Under the pieces are notes generated by a model. The model made no database searches, was not told where the DNA came from, and saw only the letters and a list, made by a program, of their open reading frames with translations. From contig NZ_CP023069.1 of assembly GCF_002288525.1 (NCBI RefSeq), positions 1 to 64,000 of the forward strand: a stretch of 64,000 nt of DNA, read 5' to 3'. The translations under genes were made by a program, and so were the position numbers. This stretch comes from Sinorhizobium sojae CCBAU 05684 (GTDB lineage: Bacteria; Pseudomonadota; Alphaproteobacteria; Rhizobiales; Rhizobiaceae). Below, in pieces: positions 53,815 to 64,000 of this stretch; within the stretch, counting starts at the first letter, position 1; each line of letters begins with the position of its first letter.

Positions 53815-56800
53815 ATCGGTCTTGTTGTAGTCCTGCATGAAGGCGATTTCGGACGGGGGAACGCCGAGCCGGACGAGCTCATCGCGAATCCAGCGGTATG
53901 CCGAAAAGCCGCGGGTTTTCTCGACGTTGATCGTGCCGAGATCGGAGAAGATCATCTGCGCGGCGCCGGGCAGGTCATAGGACCTGCCGTCTGGGCGAAG
54001 ATACGTGGCCCCGCTCGTCTCTTTCCAAATATGAAAGGCATTGCGAACGAGGAGGTTGAGCTTGTTATCCTCCTCATTGTCGTTAGCCGGCATGACGAGG
54101 CGAAGATCGATCGCCGCATGCCGGCCGTCGGTGATGACCGAGAGCAGGATATCGTCGCCGGGCTGCGCCGATCCCTCACGCATCTCGATCGCCTTGATGC
54201 GGGTGTCAAGGATCTGCTGATAGGACTTGAACGCAGGCGTGGGCTTGGCGGTCAGGATCTGCCGCCGGCCGGTGGAGATATCCGGCACCTTGACGTATTC
54301 GCGGAGATCCGCCGGCATGACGACATCAGCAAAGGCTCGGAACATGGCGATCAGTTCCGGGACATTGACGAAGCTCGCAAAGCGGCTGACCGGCTTGTAT
54401 TTGCCGGACGGCTGGATCTCCAGCTCGGTCGTGGTATCGCCGAAGCAGGACGCCCAGGCATCGAATTCGTGCAGGCCGCGCTCGGCGAGAGCCTCGCGGC
54501 CGAGCAGGCGCTGGATCGAGAACATCTCACCGAGTGTGTTGGTGATCGGCGTGCCGGAAGCAAGCACCAGGGCGCGGCCCGGATTCTTCGTTTCGACGAA
54601 CCGGGACTTCACATAGAGGTCCCAGGCGCGCTGCGAGCCGTTCGGGTCGATGCCCTTCAACGTGCTCATGTTGGTCGCGAAGGAAAGCTTCCGGAACTCC
54701 TGCGCTTCATCGACGATGATCTGGTCGACACCGATCTCGGAGATCGTCAGCAGATCGTCCTTTCGGGTCCCAAGCCCTTCCAGACGTTCCTGCAGGCCTT
54801 CCTTCAGCCGCTCGAGGCGCTTGCGCGAGACGCGGTCCTCGCTGTCCACCTTGGTCAGCAGATCCTCGTAGAGTTCCAGCTCATCGTGGATCATCTGTTG
54901 TTCGAAGGCCGACGGCACGGCGATGAACTTGAACGCCGAGTGCGTTATGATGATCGCATCCCAGGTGGCGGTCGCCGCGCGCGACAGGAAGCGGGCGCGC
55001 TTGTCCTTGGTGAAATTCGTCTCGTCGGCGACGAGAATGCGGGCATTGGGGTAGAGAGCGAGAAACTCGCGGGCAGCCTGTGCCAGGCAATGACCGGGGA
55101 CCACGAGCATGGCCTTGGCGATCAGGCCCAGCCGCCGTTGCTCCATGATCGCCGCCGCCATCGTCATCGTCTTGCCGGCGCCGACCGCATGCGCAAGATA
55201 GGTCGAGCCGGAGGAGATGATCCGCCAGATGCCGCGTTTCTGGTGCCCATAAAGAACGAAGGCGCCAGAGGCGCCGGGAAGTTTGAGGTGAGCGCCGTCG
55301 AACCGTCTGGGCGCAAGGTTGTTGAACCGGTCGTTATAGACCCGCGCCAGCCGATCGGTGCGATCGGGATCGGTCCAAACCCAGTCTGGAAGGCCTGTTT
55401 GATCTTCTGCAGCTTGTCGCGCGCGGCCTCGGTATCGACGACATTCAGCACGCGGCGCTCGCCACTGACATCCTTGAAGACGTCGAAGATCTGCGGAACA
55501 CGGCTGTTCAGCGCATCGGCGAGCAGCTCACCGGCATCGCGGCGGCTTGTGCCCCATTCGGATGTTCCTGCAGCACTAAGCCCAAGCTGCCGGGCCTCCA
55601 CGGTCCAACTCCCAAGCTCCGGCATATGGTGGATCCTGATGTCGGAGCCCATCATCTCCTTCACGAAGGTCACGACGTCGCTCGCCGGATCCACGGCGCC
55701 CCGAGGCGCGCGGTGATGTCGGAGGGGCGAAGGTCGGTCGGCTGAACCGCCTGAAGCGCGGGGACGTTGCGTTCGTAGGCTGGATCGAGTGCCGCCGCAG
55801 CTTCGGCGACGGCAAGCTTGGTGCGGACCGGACCGGCGATATAGGCATCCGCCGTCTGCCAGGAGCCATCGGCAGGATCCCGGAAGATCGCATCGCCGAG
55901 TTCGTCGACTACCGCATCAACGCGTCTGTGCAGCAGCTCGGCGATATGTTCGATGTCGACGCGGCCGCGTTCGTTGAGCACCACGGCCAGCGCGTCCGCA
56001 GCACTGGTGATTTCGGGCGGGGCAGGCGGCGCGATGACCCGTTCGGAAAAGATCGGACCTGGTTTCGCCGTATCGGTGTCGAGGTCGTAATCCTCGATCG
56101 AGGCAACCAGCCAGCAATCGGGATCGCCGAGGAAGGGCTGCAGGTTCGGACGGCGGTGCGTTTCGCGCACTTCGCCGGATTCCTCATCCTCGCTGATCGA
56201 GACCGTGGTGTGGTTGATCGGACCGAAGTCGCGCACGAAGCTCGACCAGGCGATGCGCAGCCGAACTTGCAGATCGCGCCATGGCCGATCCTGCTCCTGG
56301 GCCTTCAGCACCTCGCGCACGGCGTCGCGGATCGGAATCAGCTTCTTGATGATGCCGACGTGCTTTTCGGACAGGCCTTCGCCTGATCGCCCTTTTCGTA
56401 CATTCACCGCTTGCGGAGATCCGTCGACCATCTGCATGAGACCGCGGCTGATGTCGATGAAAAAACTTCCTTCCCTGACCTGTCGGTTCTCGGGCCGAAG
56501 ATCGACGATCTCGCCGAGCTCGTCCTCAAGGTCGATGTCGATCGCGGTCGGCTCGCCGTCATAGCCGCCTTCGGGAAGGCGCCCGATTGCCTCCTCCAGA
56601 GCCGCCTGCAGATCCTCGTCGGCGCGCGGCCGGCAGGTGTAGGTTTCGCCAAAGGGCCCGGAGGTGAGGGCATGATCGCCGAGGACGAAACGGGGATGCT
56701 CTTCAAACCAGCGGTTCACTAGAATTGCGCCGTCATCTTGGCTTTCGGGCCGCACTTCCTGAAGATCGAGCCATGACAGATCATTCTCGACTTCGCCGGC

Positions 56801-57865
56801 CTTACGCTTGCGGAAGAAGAGAAGGTCGACGACGACATCCGTGCCGGCGTCCCGGCGGAAACTGCCCTCCGGCAGTCGGATCGCAGCGATCAGGTCGGCG
56901 GTCTTGGCGATATGTTCGCGCGCTGTCGCATCCGCCTTGTCCATCGTGCCGGAACTGGTGACGAAGGCGGCGAGCGCGCCGGGTTTCAGGAGGTCGATCG
57001 ACCGGGCGATAAAGTAGTCATGGAGCCGGAGGCCGAGCGAGCGATAGGTCCGGTCAGACCGGACAGTCCGGTCGGAGAAGGGCGGATTGCCGATGGCGAG
57101 ATCGTAGATCGGCGCCAGATCGGTTCGCGCAAAGTCGCCTTTGATGATGCGAGCCTTCGGCTGCAGCAGCTTGACGATCCGGGCGGTGACGGGATCGAGT
57201 TCGACGCCGGTGACGAAGGTCCTGTCGCGGAACGCCGTCGGCATCAGGGCTGGAAACAGGCCCGTACCGATACCGGGCTCGAGCACGCGGCCGCCACGCC
57301 AGCCCATGCGCTGCAAGCCCGACCAGATTGCCCGGATGATGAACTCCGGCGTGAAATGGGCATATTGCGTGCAGCGGGCGAGCGACGCGTAATCCCCATC
57401 TGAGACGGCACTTTCGAGCGAGCTGCCGAGCTCGCCCCACCCGGTCCGGAAATCGATCTCACCGGGGCGGCGGAACATCGTGTTCGCCAACTCCGAGGCC
57501 CCGAAGCCGGTGAAGCGGACGAGTTGTGCCTGCTCCTTCAGGGTCGCTGGCCTATCCTGCTTCTCGATGTTGTTCGCGATCAGGATCGCCGCAACATTGG
57601 CGCGGGCGCGATCCTTCCAGGATACGGCCAAGCCTCGATCCGCGTCGTCGAGGTAGAAGTTGCGCCGGTTGCACTGCCGCCGGGGCGCCGGACGTTCAAT
57701 CGCCGCGACCGGCAAAGCCGGAGCGGGAGAGGGCGGCGTCGGTTCGGGGTCGTCGTCATTGGCCGCGACCGTATCGAAGCCGCCGAACGATCTGACACCT
57801 AGGCCGAGGCCTGATGACAGCGCGCTGCTGCCGAACATGTCGAGAGTGAAGGGATCGTTGCTCAT
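53815..57865 (-). pseudogene. Plasmid-borne N6-adenine methylase/SNF2-type helicase, frameshifted and truncated
   Basis: The N-terminal frame (57865 to about 55685) begins MSNDPFTLDMFGSSALSSGL. It has a methyltransferase domain with GRVLEPGIGTGLFPALM and the catalytic-type motif LAIGNPPFSDR. After one shift it continues ASDVVTFVKEMMGSDIRIHH. After a second shift near 55380 the helicase part follows: YGHQKRGIWRIISSGSTYLA, AVGAGKTMTMAAAIMEQ, IIVDEAQEFRKLSFATNM and LVLASGTPITNTLGEMF. IS6 cuts the 3' end. Intact relatives are about 1600-1700 residues and are common near plasmid transfer regions. Confidence 0.85.
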
Positions 57866-57983
57866 GAAATTTTCCTCGCAGATAGGCGAGCGTCATCACC
57901 CCGCGGGGGAGCACTTGCGGGACTGAAGGACGCTCAGGGTTTTGGGTTTTGTGGCCAAACGGGCCGGGCTGGTCGCGAAATGT

Positions 57984-58384
57984 CTAGGATTTCGCGATCA
58001 GATAGAGCTGCATCGAGTCTTGAAGGAATGCGACACGAAGGTGCGTCGCCTCCGGAGCCGCCGCCATCATGGCTTCGAGCTGTTCCGCATCGATGAAATC
58101 GACACCGTCATCGCCGCCGAATGTCCGGCGTTTGACAGCGAACCAGTCGTCATTGGTGCGGGGATCGCATTCCTCGGCATAGACGACAAAGGGCTTGGCA
58201 CCATCGGCAGTTTGCCGTTGGACATCAGGTAGACACCCTGGTCGCCGACGAGCCAGAGCCCGGGCTGCTCGTCCTTGCCAGGGCGCAGGCCGTAATAGGG
58301 GTTACGAAAGCCGCCATGGGCTTCCGCGTCGGCACGTCCGCGGGCGATCGCCTCGCGGACCGATGTGAGCGGGAAAGAAAGCAT
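57984..58384 (-). pseudogene. DUF3085 protein with one frameshift
   Basis: The frame begins MLSFPLTSVREAIARGRADA and reaches GLWLVGDQGVYLMSNGKL. The family sequence then continues in another frame as ADGAKPFVVYAEECDPRTND and VDFIDAEQLEAMMAAAPEA to the stop. A missing base near 58205 explains this. The function of DUF3085 is unknown. It lies between the helicase and DUF1419 genes, a usual neighbourhood on rhizobial plasmids. Confidence 0.75.
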
Positions 58385-58397
58385 CGTGAAGCCTCCT

Positions 58398-59003
58398 TCA
58401 TGCGGCAATCGGCGAGGGAAGGTGGCGCAGTTGCACCGGCAGCTTGCCGGCGATTTCGTCGTCAGTCAGATCGTCGAGCAGTTTCAACATGCTGCCCGTC
58501 TTGCTGCCGTAGAGCAAGATTGTGCGCTTGCCGCACGCGGCTTCCGGCCAGCGATCGCCGGCATAGCCACGATAGTCGTCCGCAGTGATGCTCCAGATAT
58601 GTTCCAGGCGTTCTTCGCGGGTCATGGCGCGCACCGGCCGGCTCTCACGCTCGATGATTGCCACGCGCATGCGCTCGACCGCTTGCCCATCGGAGAGATC
58701 GCAATAGCCATGGAAGTGTCGGATGTCGCCATCGATCCGCAAGGCGAAGAACACTGATGTCACGGAACCGGCGAGATACTCGCGCATAGCGAACATCGCG
58801 CCGCGGATCCAGAGCGGTGGCAGGATTTCGAACATGTAGTCATGCTCGACTTCCGTGATCTCGAACCATTCGCCGGCACAAAGGGGCGAGGCGTCGCCCT
58901 CCCAACGGTTCGGACGCTGGGCGTGCCGGTCGAACATCCGGAACATTTGCTGGCGTGACGCGACGCCTTGGAAGACCTTTCGGATTGCGGGAGAGGGATT
59001 CAT
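58398..59003 (-). CDS. DUF1419 family protein
   Basis: This 201-residue protein matches the DUF1419 family: IRKVFQGVASRQQMFRMFDR at the start, then FEILPPLWIRGAMFAMREYL and SRPVRAMTREERLEHIWSIT. The role is unknown. It is intact, 13 bases upstream of the DUF3085 gene and probably in one operon with it and the helicase. Confidence 0.82.
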   Translation of the reverse strand: MNPSPAIRKVFQGVASRQQMFRMFDRHAQRPNRWEGDASPLCAGEWFEITEVEHDYMFEILPPLWIRGAMFAMREYLAGSVTSVFFALRIDGDIRHFHGYCDLSDGQAVERMRVAIIERESRPVRAMTREERLEHIWSITADDYRGYAGDRWPEAACGKRTILLYGSKTGSMLKLLDDLTDDEIAGKLPVQLRHLPSPIAA

Positions 59004-59069
59004 CTGCGGCTCCTTCGAGATGGTTCGGGACCGAAGCGCAGCACTGTCCTATCGACCTTGCCATCCTCT

Positions 59070-59418
59070 TCAGTCCTTCATGACACCTTCCGGGCCGCCG
59101 GCATCGCGGCCGGCCGGGTCAAGGGCCGGCTCCGCCGGGCGAAGCTTCCCTTGACGCGGGCGGTGCGAATGCGGCACGCCGTCTTCCTTTCTTTCCCTCT
59201 TTTCTTTCTCCCTGATTTTCAGGGTCTCGTTCCAGTCCTCCTCGGGCGGGCGGAGCCGCGACCAGTCGCACCCGGTCTCGACAGCGAGCGCCCGCAACCG
59301 CTCGGCAAACAACTCCCCTTGGGGATTGGCGTCTGTCGCGGCGAGGAGGAGAGCATCGGGTCGCGAGGCCAACTGCCGCAGCGCCCCCTCCGTGGACGGC
59401 GACCATCCGCCCCCGTTA
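59070..59418 (-). pseudogene. 3' part of a DUF3991/toprim gene split by IS630
   Basis: From the IS630 boundary the frame NGGGWSPSTEGALRQLASRP and LLLAATDANPQGELFAERLR shows the toprim acidic motif (ATDANPQG). It continues to a stop at 59070. It joins in frame with the piece at 60581-61260 when the element and one TTA copy are removed. Confidence 0.85.
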
Positions 59419-60577
59419 TACCAACGAGCGCCGTTTCCGACTCTCAGGGATTCCCACGGGGCTTCGAATCTGAATCCATGCAGCAAACGGGAGGTTTGCG
59501 ATGGGTTCAGCAATTTTGTTGCGTGATGATTTCGATGGGCGTGCTCTTCGACAGCTCGCACGGCAAACGAAGGATGCCAACCAGGCGCGGCGGTTGCTGG
59601 CGCTCGCCGAGATTTATGACGGCGGCTCGCGCTCGGATGCGGCACGGATCGGCAGCGTGACGCTGCAGATCGTCCGTGACTGGGTGCTGCGGTTCAATGC
59701 GCGCGGCCCCGACGGGCTGGTGAACGGCAAAGCACCCGGCGGCCGAGCGAAGCTGAACGTCGCTCAGCGCCATGCGCTGGCGAAGATCGTCGAAAGCGGC
59801 CCGATCCCTGCGATCCACGGTGTCGTCCGCTGGCGGCGCAAGGACCTGGTGCGGTGGATATTCCAGGAATTCCGCATCGCGATGGACGAGACGACTGTCG
59901 GCCGTGAGTTGAAGGCGCTCGGCTTCGCCAAGCTGTCGGCCCGCCCGCGCCACTACGCCCAGAACGAGCTGGAGGCAGAAGCTTTTAAAAAGACTTCCCC
60001 GCCGCTCTGGCGGAAATCCGAGGCCGGCTCCCGCGCGGCACCGACCTCGAGCTCTGGTGGGCCGACGAAGCGCGCATAGGCCAGAAGAACAAGATCACGC
60101 GGCGGTGGGCGCGTCGCGGAACCAGACCCTCCGCACCCTTGGATCAGCGCACCATGTGGGCCTACATCTTCGGGGCCGTCTGCCCGCGGAAGGGAAAGGG
60201 TGCGGGCCTTGTCCTGCCCTATTGTGATACCGAAGCCATGCAGCAGCATCTCGCCGAGATCAGCCAGGCCGTCGATGAGGGAGCGCATGCCGTGCTCATC
60301 CTCGATCAGGCCGGATGGCACGTCACGCCGAAGCTCAAAGTGCCGGACAACATCACCCTGATGTTCCTGCCGCCTCGTTCGCCGGAACTGAACCCCGTGG
60401 AAAACGTCTGGCAGTTCCTGCGCGACAACTGGCTCTCGAACCGCATCTTCAAAGACTACGACGACATCGTCGCCCATTGCTGCGCCGCGTGGAACAAGCT
60501 CGTCGACCAGCCGTGGAAGATCATGTCCATCGGACTCCGCGAATGGGCGCATCGGTCATGATCACCGCTCGTTGGTA
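59419..60577 (+). mobile_element. IS630-family element, type B copy 2
   Basis: This 1159-bp element has ends TACCAACGAGCG and CGCTCGTTGGTA, flanked by TTA (59416-59418 and 60578-60580). It is almost identical to 30107-31265 and in opposite orientation. It interrupts the toprim gene. Confidence 0.93.
59501..60561 (+). CDS. Type B IS630 transposase made by -1 frameshift
   Basis: The first frame runs 59501-60079. At GCTTTTAAAAAG (near 59983) a -1 shift leads into KDFPAALAEIRGRLPRGTDL, WWADEARIGQKN and the frame ending at 60561. The DDE residues are in WWADEAR, LILDQAGWH and LNPVENVWQ. The copy looks complete and may be active. Confidence 0.85.
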
Positions 60578-60580
60578 TTA

Positions 60581-61260
60581 CTGAGATATACGGTTCCATC
60601 ACGCAGCCCCTCGATGGCGGCAAGGCTCATGGCATCGATAGCAGCTTCAGTGACGGCCAGGCGCAACGCTGTGTCCGGCCCCAGACGGAAGAGACCCTTC
60701 GTTCCTCCGGAGGCAAAGCCCCGATACTCAGGCCCTCGCGCCTCCCAGCCGGTCACAGCGCCCGCATTGTCCGTATGCGCTGCCCACATGCTGCCATAGG
60801 GACCCTCCCGGAGGCGGTCTTGCCGGATTGTCGCGCGGAGCACGTTGGCTGGCAGGAAACGCTCGCCGGAGAGATAAGCCCACGTCGACGAGCCGGGCCA
60901 CGGATAGCGGCGTCCCTGCCAACGCTCGGGCAGAGAAAGGTCGTGGTTTTGATCGGGCCTGGGCGCCTGCCATTCCGGCTCGTCGATCGTGAAACCGACG
61001 AGGTCGGCGACCCTCCCGGCGCCTTCGAGAAATCCGACATGATCGAGATGTTCGACAAGTCCGAACACATCCCCTTTCGCATCGCTGAGCGGATCGAACC
61101 ATCCGCGCCCCTCATGAACCACGATGATGATTTCAGCGCCACGCCGAAACTTCACCGCCCGCCGGGTACTCTCCTTCGCATCGATGGCGAAGCCCGCATG
61201 CTCAAGAACAGCCGCACAGCCTACCCGTTCGCGCAGCGCCTCTATTTCCTTCCTGTTCAT
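60581..61260 (-). pseudogene. 5' part of the DUF3991/toprim gene
   Basis: The frame begins MNRKEIEALRERVGCAAVLE and contains the primase-like N-terminal segment IIIVVHEGRGWFDPLSDAKG and GWEARGPEYRGFASGGTKGL, then AVTEAAIDAMSLAAIEGL, the toprim start. It ends TVYLS at the IS630 insertion. Proteins of this type are primase-like plasmid accessory factors. Confidence 0.85.
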
Positions 61261-61437
61261 GCCTCTTCCTCTTTGCCTTGCTTGCCCGTCGCTTCGCGGG
61301 CGCACTTCCACCAGCCGCGAAGAGCAAAGGCGGCAAGGGCACGGCTGGCAATTGTCGGATCATGCAAGACCCGGCCGCGGCGCAGCCTCCCTTGCGGCCT
61401 GCCGCTCGCAAGCGGCACGCCGGAGGCACAGGCCGGC

Positions 61438-61614
61438 TCAATGAGCCGGCCATGGGAAGAACTCATGGACGATCTCAAGATCGTCATCGGCGTCGATCTC
61501 GTCGGAAGGAAGCACGCCGTACTCGCCGCCGACCGAGAAGAGGGTGACCGGGACCATCAGGTCGCGGGAGAGCTGGAAGGCGTGGGATTGAGCGAGGGAA
61601 AGATCGTGCGACAT
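61438..61614 (-). CDS. Small acidic hypothetical protein
   Basis: This 58-residue frame begins MSHDLSLAQSHAFQLSRDLM and ends EIVHEFFPWPAH. It has a balanced composition and coding-like codon use. It lies upstream of the toprim gene on the same strand. The family is unknown to me. Confidence 0.6.
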   Translation of the reverse strand: MSHDLSLAQSHAFQLSRDLMVPVTLFSVGGEYGVLPSDEIDADDDLEIVHEFFPWPAH

Positions 61615-61900
61615 GTGAGAGGCTCCTTCGGGAGCGGGCCAATCCCGCTCGATGGCTCCTCAAAAGGCCCGACGGCGGGCGCGATCACCGCGAGGCGAAG
61701 CCGAAGCGGCCGCAGCTTGCTAGCGGACCCTTTACGGGTTGATCGTGGAAGATCCGGCGCCGGGCCAGGACGCCATCACAAAAGAGCGGGATTGGGCTGC
61801 TTCCGAAGGAGATAAAGGATCACGCACGCCTATTGGTCTGCGGCAGTTTCCCGCGCCACAACAATCGTGTCCACCTTCACCCTACCCACCGACCGGACAC

Positions 61901-62899
61901 TCAGCGCATTCGGAGCGTATCCGAAGGCGTTTCGCCGAAAGCTTGATAATAGGCGGCGGCGAACCGCCCCATATGGGTGAACCCTCCATTGCGCGCCGCA
62001 TCGGAAATCAATCGTGAGCCGTCATCGCCTAGGAGAGCTCTGCGGGCAGCTTCAAGGCGGATCGTTCTAAGATAGCCTAAAGGCGTGGTGCCTTTGAAAC
62101 GCTGGAAGGCCGCCTGCAATGCCCTGACGCTTGTACCCGTCTCGGCTGCGATCAGAGCAGCCGTCATGGATTGCGCCAGGTTCGAGTGCATGTACTCGAT
62201 CGTTCTTTTCACCTGCCACGAGACAGCCGGCGAGAGCGACTGTTCGAGCCGCGGCATGTAGCTGTTGGGAGCGACCTCCAGAAGTGCGATCATCGTCGCC
62301 TGAAATAGCCGCTCGATAGCGGCCGGTGATAGTCGATCTGCTTCGGAAAGATTGAGGCAACTCCAAACAAGATGGCCGAGCGCCGCCAACCGCAATCCTT
62401 TCTCGGAAGTCAGATCGACAATACGATCGAATTCGAGATCCGTCGTGACAGGACCATCCAGCAGTTCACTCACCTGCTGCACCATCGCCGCCTTTTCGAA
62501 GGAAAGGCCGATATGGTTGGAATGTTCATGAGGGGTTAGCTCGTCGAAGTACGCGAGATCCTCCAGAAAACCTGTTGCTCTCGTCGTCGGGAAGCTTTGT
62601 GTCCCGGCACGTATCTCCGGCGCGTTGGTGGACGGCAGGTAAAGAACGAATGCGTCGGGCGCGTCATCGAAGCCAAGTTTCAGGGCTGAACGGCACTTCC
62701 CCTCCCAAGCGCTGAAACGGCCGACGATGTAGTGTCGATCTTGGCCAGCGCTCCCGTGGCGGAGCGGTTCAACGCTCGTCGAAAGCAACGCGCTCGCGTC
62801 GTGCGCCGGCATCGCACCGGCGTCAGCCCGTTCAACTTCATATTTTGAGAGCGCACGATACGGCAACGAACCCTCCAAAACTTGCCAAACGCAGCGCAA
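61901..62899 (-). CDS. AraC-family transcriptional regulator
   Basis: This 332-residue protein has a C-terminal AraC/XylS double helix-turn-helix: VKRTIEYMHSNLAQSMTAAL, TSVRALQAAFQRFKGTTP, RLISDAARNGGFTHMGRFAA and YYQAFGETPSDTL. The N-terminal two thirds would sense a ligand. It may act on nearby genes such as the ABC transporter, but no target can be shown. A LuxR-type HTH gene lies 45 bases upstream. Confidence 0.9.
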   Translation of the reverse strand: MRCVWQVLEGSLPYRALSKYEVERADAGAMPAHDASALLSTSVEPLRHGSAGQDRHYIVGRFSAWEGKCRSALKLGFDDAPDAFVLYLPSTNAPEIRAGTQSFPTTRATGFLEDLAYFDELTPHEHSNHIGLSFEKAAMVQQVSELLDGPVTTDLEFDRIVDLTSEKGLRLAALGHLVWSCLNLSEADRLSPAAIERLFQATMIALLEVAPNSYMPRLEQSLSPAVSWQVKRTIEYMHSNLAQSMTAALIAAETGTSVRALQAAFQRFKGTTPLGYLRTIRLEAARRALLGDDGSRLISDAARNGGFTHMGRFAAAYYQAFGETPSDTLRMR

Positions 62900-62944
62900 C
62901 GAGCGCGTCGCATTCTTCGTTCCCAGTCCCGCCAGCGGAGCCGG

Positions 62945-63145
62945 TCACTCGGGCTCTGAGAGATTGGCCTTCGCGATAGCTTCTTCCGTTGATCTTACCT
63001 CCAGCGCGGCAAGCGCGCGCTGGAGATAACCCTCGATATCGGCGACGCTCTTGCCCTCCAGCGAAGCGATTTCGGCGACGGTCCTACCTCGAGAAATCCA
63101 TCGAAGGCAGGTCTTTTCAAGTGGCGAGAGTGTCCATTCCTTCAT
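62945..63145 (-). CDS. Stand-alone LuxR-type helix-turn-helix protein
   Basis: This 66-residue protein consists of one LuxR-type DNA-binding domain: LSPLEKTCLRWISRGRTVAE, then IASLEGKSVADIEGYLQRAL. No sensor domain is present. It precedes the AraC gene on the same strand with a 45-base gap and may be cotranscribed. Confidence 0.8.
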   Translation of the reverse strand: MKEWTLSPLEKTCLRWISRGRTVAEIASLEGKSVADIEGYLQRALAALEVRSTEEAIAKANLSEPE

Positions 63146-63537
63146 GACAAAAATCGCGCTCAGTTGCGCCGCGGTCGGCGGCAGGTTTGGTACCGGACGG
63201 CAGCATTGAAATCTCGGTAGAAGCCAAGACTGCGATGCCTCCGAGAAAAGTGGCTGCCGTCGAGACCTGTGCGACGGCAGCCGAGTTGCCCCGGGAGGAG
63301 GCTGGGAGTTCGATATCTCGTCTTCAACATTCGCATGTTATGTTATAACATATCGCGTAATCAAATTTATGGAACTTCTAGCGCTGCCCCGGCCGTGGAC
63401 GGCCAAGCTTAAGTGCTTGGCCCGCACAGTTCGAGAGACTGGCCGCATGATCAAAAAATGCCTCTCCACTTTTCCGAAGCATGTCCCAGATGCAAGAGGC
63501 GATGATTCTGCTGGGTGTCGATCGTGGAGACAAGCAT
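63146..63537. other. Intergenic region with an operator-like palindrome
   Basis: No gene is supported. A perfect 14-bp palindrome, TATGTTATAACATA, at 63339-63352 lies between the ABC transporter gene end and the LuxR-type gene. It may be a regulator binding site. Confidence 0.45.
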
Positions 63538-64000
63538 TCACCCTTCATGAGAGAGGTGACGTGACAGAAAACCACGGAACCGATCCGTTTGGGGATTGGT
63601 CATGATCTCTTCTGGCGGACCTTGCTCGACCACAACGCCACCATCCATAAAGACAACCCGATCGGCGACCCCCCTCGCAAATCCCATTTCGTGGGTAACA
63701 ACAATCATTGTCATGCCTTCTTCGGCCAACTCGCGCATGACTTTGAGTACTTCCCCGACGAGTTCGGGATCGAGCGCCGACGTGACCTCGTCGAAGAGCA
63801 TGACGGATGGTTCCATCGCAAGCGCCCGGGCGATAGCTACGCGCTGCTGTTGACCACCCGAAAGTCGCCCTGGATAGGCGTCGGCCTTGTGTTCCATTCC
63901 GACCTTGGCAAGGAGCTTCATGGCGATGTCACGCGCCTTGCTGTTGTCCATGCCCTTCACCTTGACCGGACCCATCATTACGTTCTGAAGAACGGTACGA
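63538..64000 (-). CDS. Polar amino-acid ABC transporter ATPase, partial
   Basis: The C-terminal 154 or so residues of a GlnQ/HisP-type ATPase are present. The signature motif is [20 protein letters not shown], Walker B is [14 protein letters not shown] and the switch histidine is in [18 protein letters not shown]. The frame stays open to the window edge ([12 protein letters not shown]), so the N-terminus with Walker A is outside. The substrate is likely an amino acid or opine. Confidence 0.92.
   Translation of the reverse strand, partial: RTVLQNVMMGPVKVKGMDNSKARDIAMKLLAKVGMEHKADAYPGRLSGGQQQRVAIARALAMEPSVMLFDEVTSALDPELVGEVLKVMRELAEEGMTMIVVTHEMGFARGVADRVVFMDGGVVVEQGPPEEIMTNPQTDRFRGFLSRHLSHEG

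Noticed and set aside
54031-55716. A 561-residue plus-strand frame
   Set aside because: It is antisense to the helicase gene, whose motifs are clear on the minus strand. It is also rich in residues typical of GC-rich shadows.
60775-61815. A 346-residue plus-strand frame over the toprim gene
   Set aside because: The toprim/DUF3991 motifs lie on the minus strand and the plus frame is a shadow.

Overview
The window is the replication end of a repABC replicon from an alphaproteobacterium of the Rhizobiales, probably a symbiotic or accessory plasmid of Rhizobium, Sinorhizobium or Mesorhizobium type. The evidence is a complete repA-repB-repC operon at positions 1-3631, a VirC1/VirC2-like pair, a MobC-relaxase mobilization module with an IncP-like nick site, a NopP-like type III effector behind a tts-box-like sequence, and DUF1419/DUF3085/toprim plasmid genes. 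Insertion sequences fill the rest, and many genes are broken by insertions or single-base frameshifts.

Layout. 1-4080: repABC, antisense ctRNA and parS-like palindromes. 4080-8634: decayed DNA with an MNT-like pseudogene, an intact cold shock gene and a serine recombinase. 8635-28948: one ancestral gene, broken in two places, for a NACHT-type NTPase with a C-terminal PD-(D/E)XK nuclease motif. A 14.8-kb Tn552/Tn5053-like transposon (9373-24177) sits in it with a 6-bp target duplication, and an IS630-type element (27714-28858) sits in it with a TA duplication. Removing both restores one 1451-residue frame. A TIR-domain gene (29135-29749) lies divergently beside it, so this may be a dismantled defence locus.

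The transposon carries its own tniB-tniA-resolvase module, IS110 and IS66 elements, and a compact minus-strand operon at 17915-23241. The operon order is a small helical peptide gene with a strong Shine-Dalgarno, a radical SAM enzyme with a SPASM-like C-terminus, an arginase/agmatinase-family enzyme, a caspase-like protease with a zinc ribbon, and an ATP-grasp ligase. I know of no described pathway with this combination. It is the best candidate for a new biosynthetic system, probably a ribosomally made, enzymatically modified peptide. The peptide gene has an in-frame amber codon followed by 46 open codons that end in an ATGA overlap with the radical SAM start.

29865-36240: an IS630-type element with a second one nested in it, then an envelope-modification block: eptA divergent from PepSY, cytochrome b561 and an OmpR-type regulator whose sensor kinase is cut off by an IS21-like end. 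36385-43010: WGR and XRE genes, the VirC-like pair, predicted oriT, mobC, relaxase and a small membrane protein. 43296-44173: YeeE/YedE sulfur-transport pair. 44224-53814: a segment between two defective IS6 copies holding the NopP-like gene, a Tn3 transposase relic, two group II introns and IS3/IS110/integrase fragments. 53815-61614: plasmid housekeeping genes (methylase-helicase, DUF3085, DUF1419, toprim), mostly disrupted. 61901-64000: AraC and LuxR-type regulators and the start of an amino-acid ABC transporter ATPase. I saw no tRNA, rRNA or CRISPR array.
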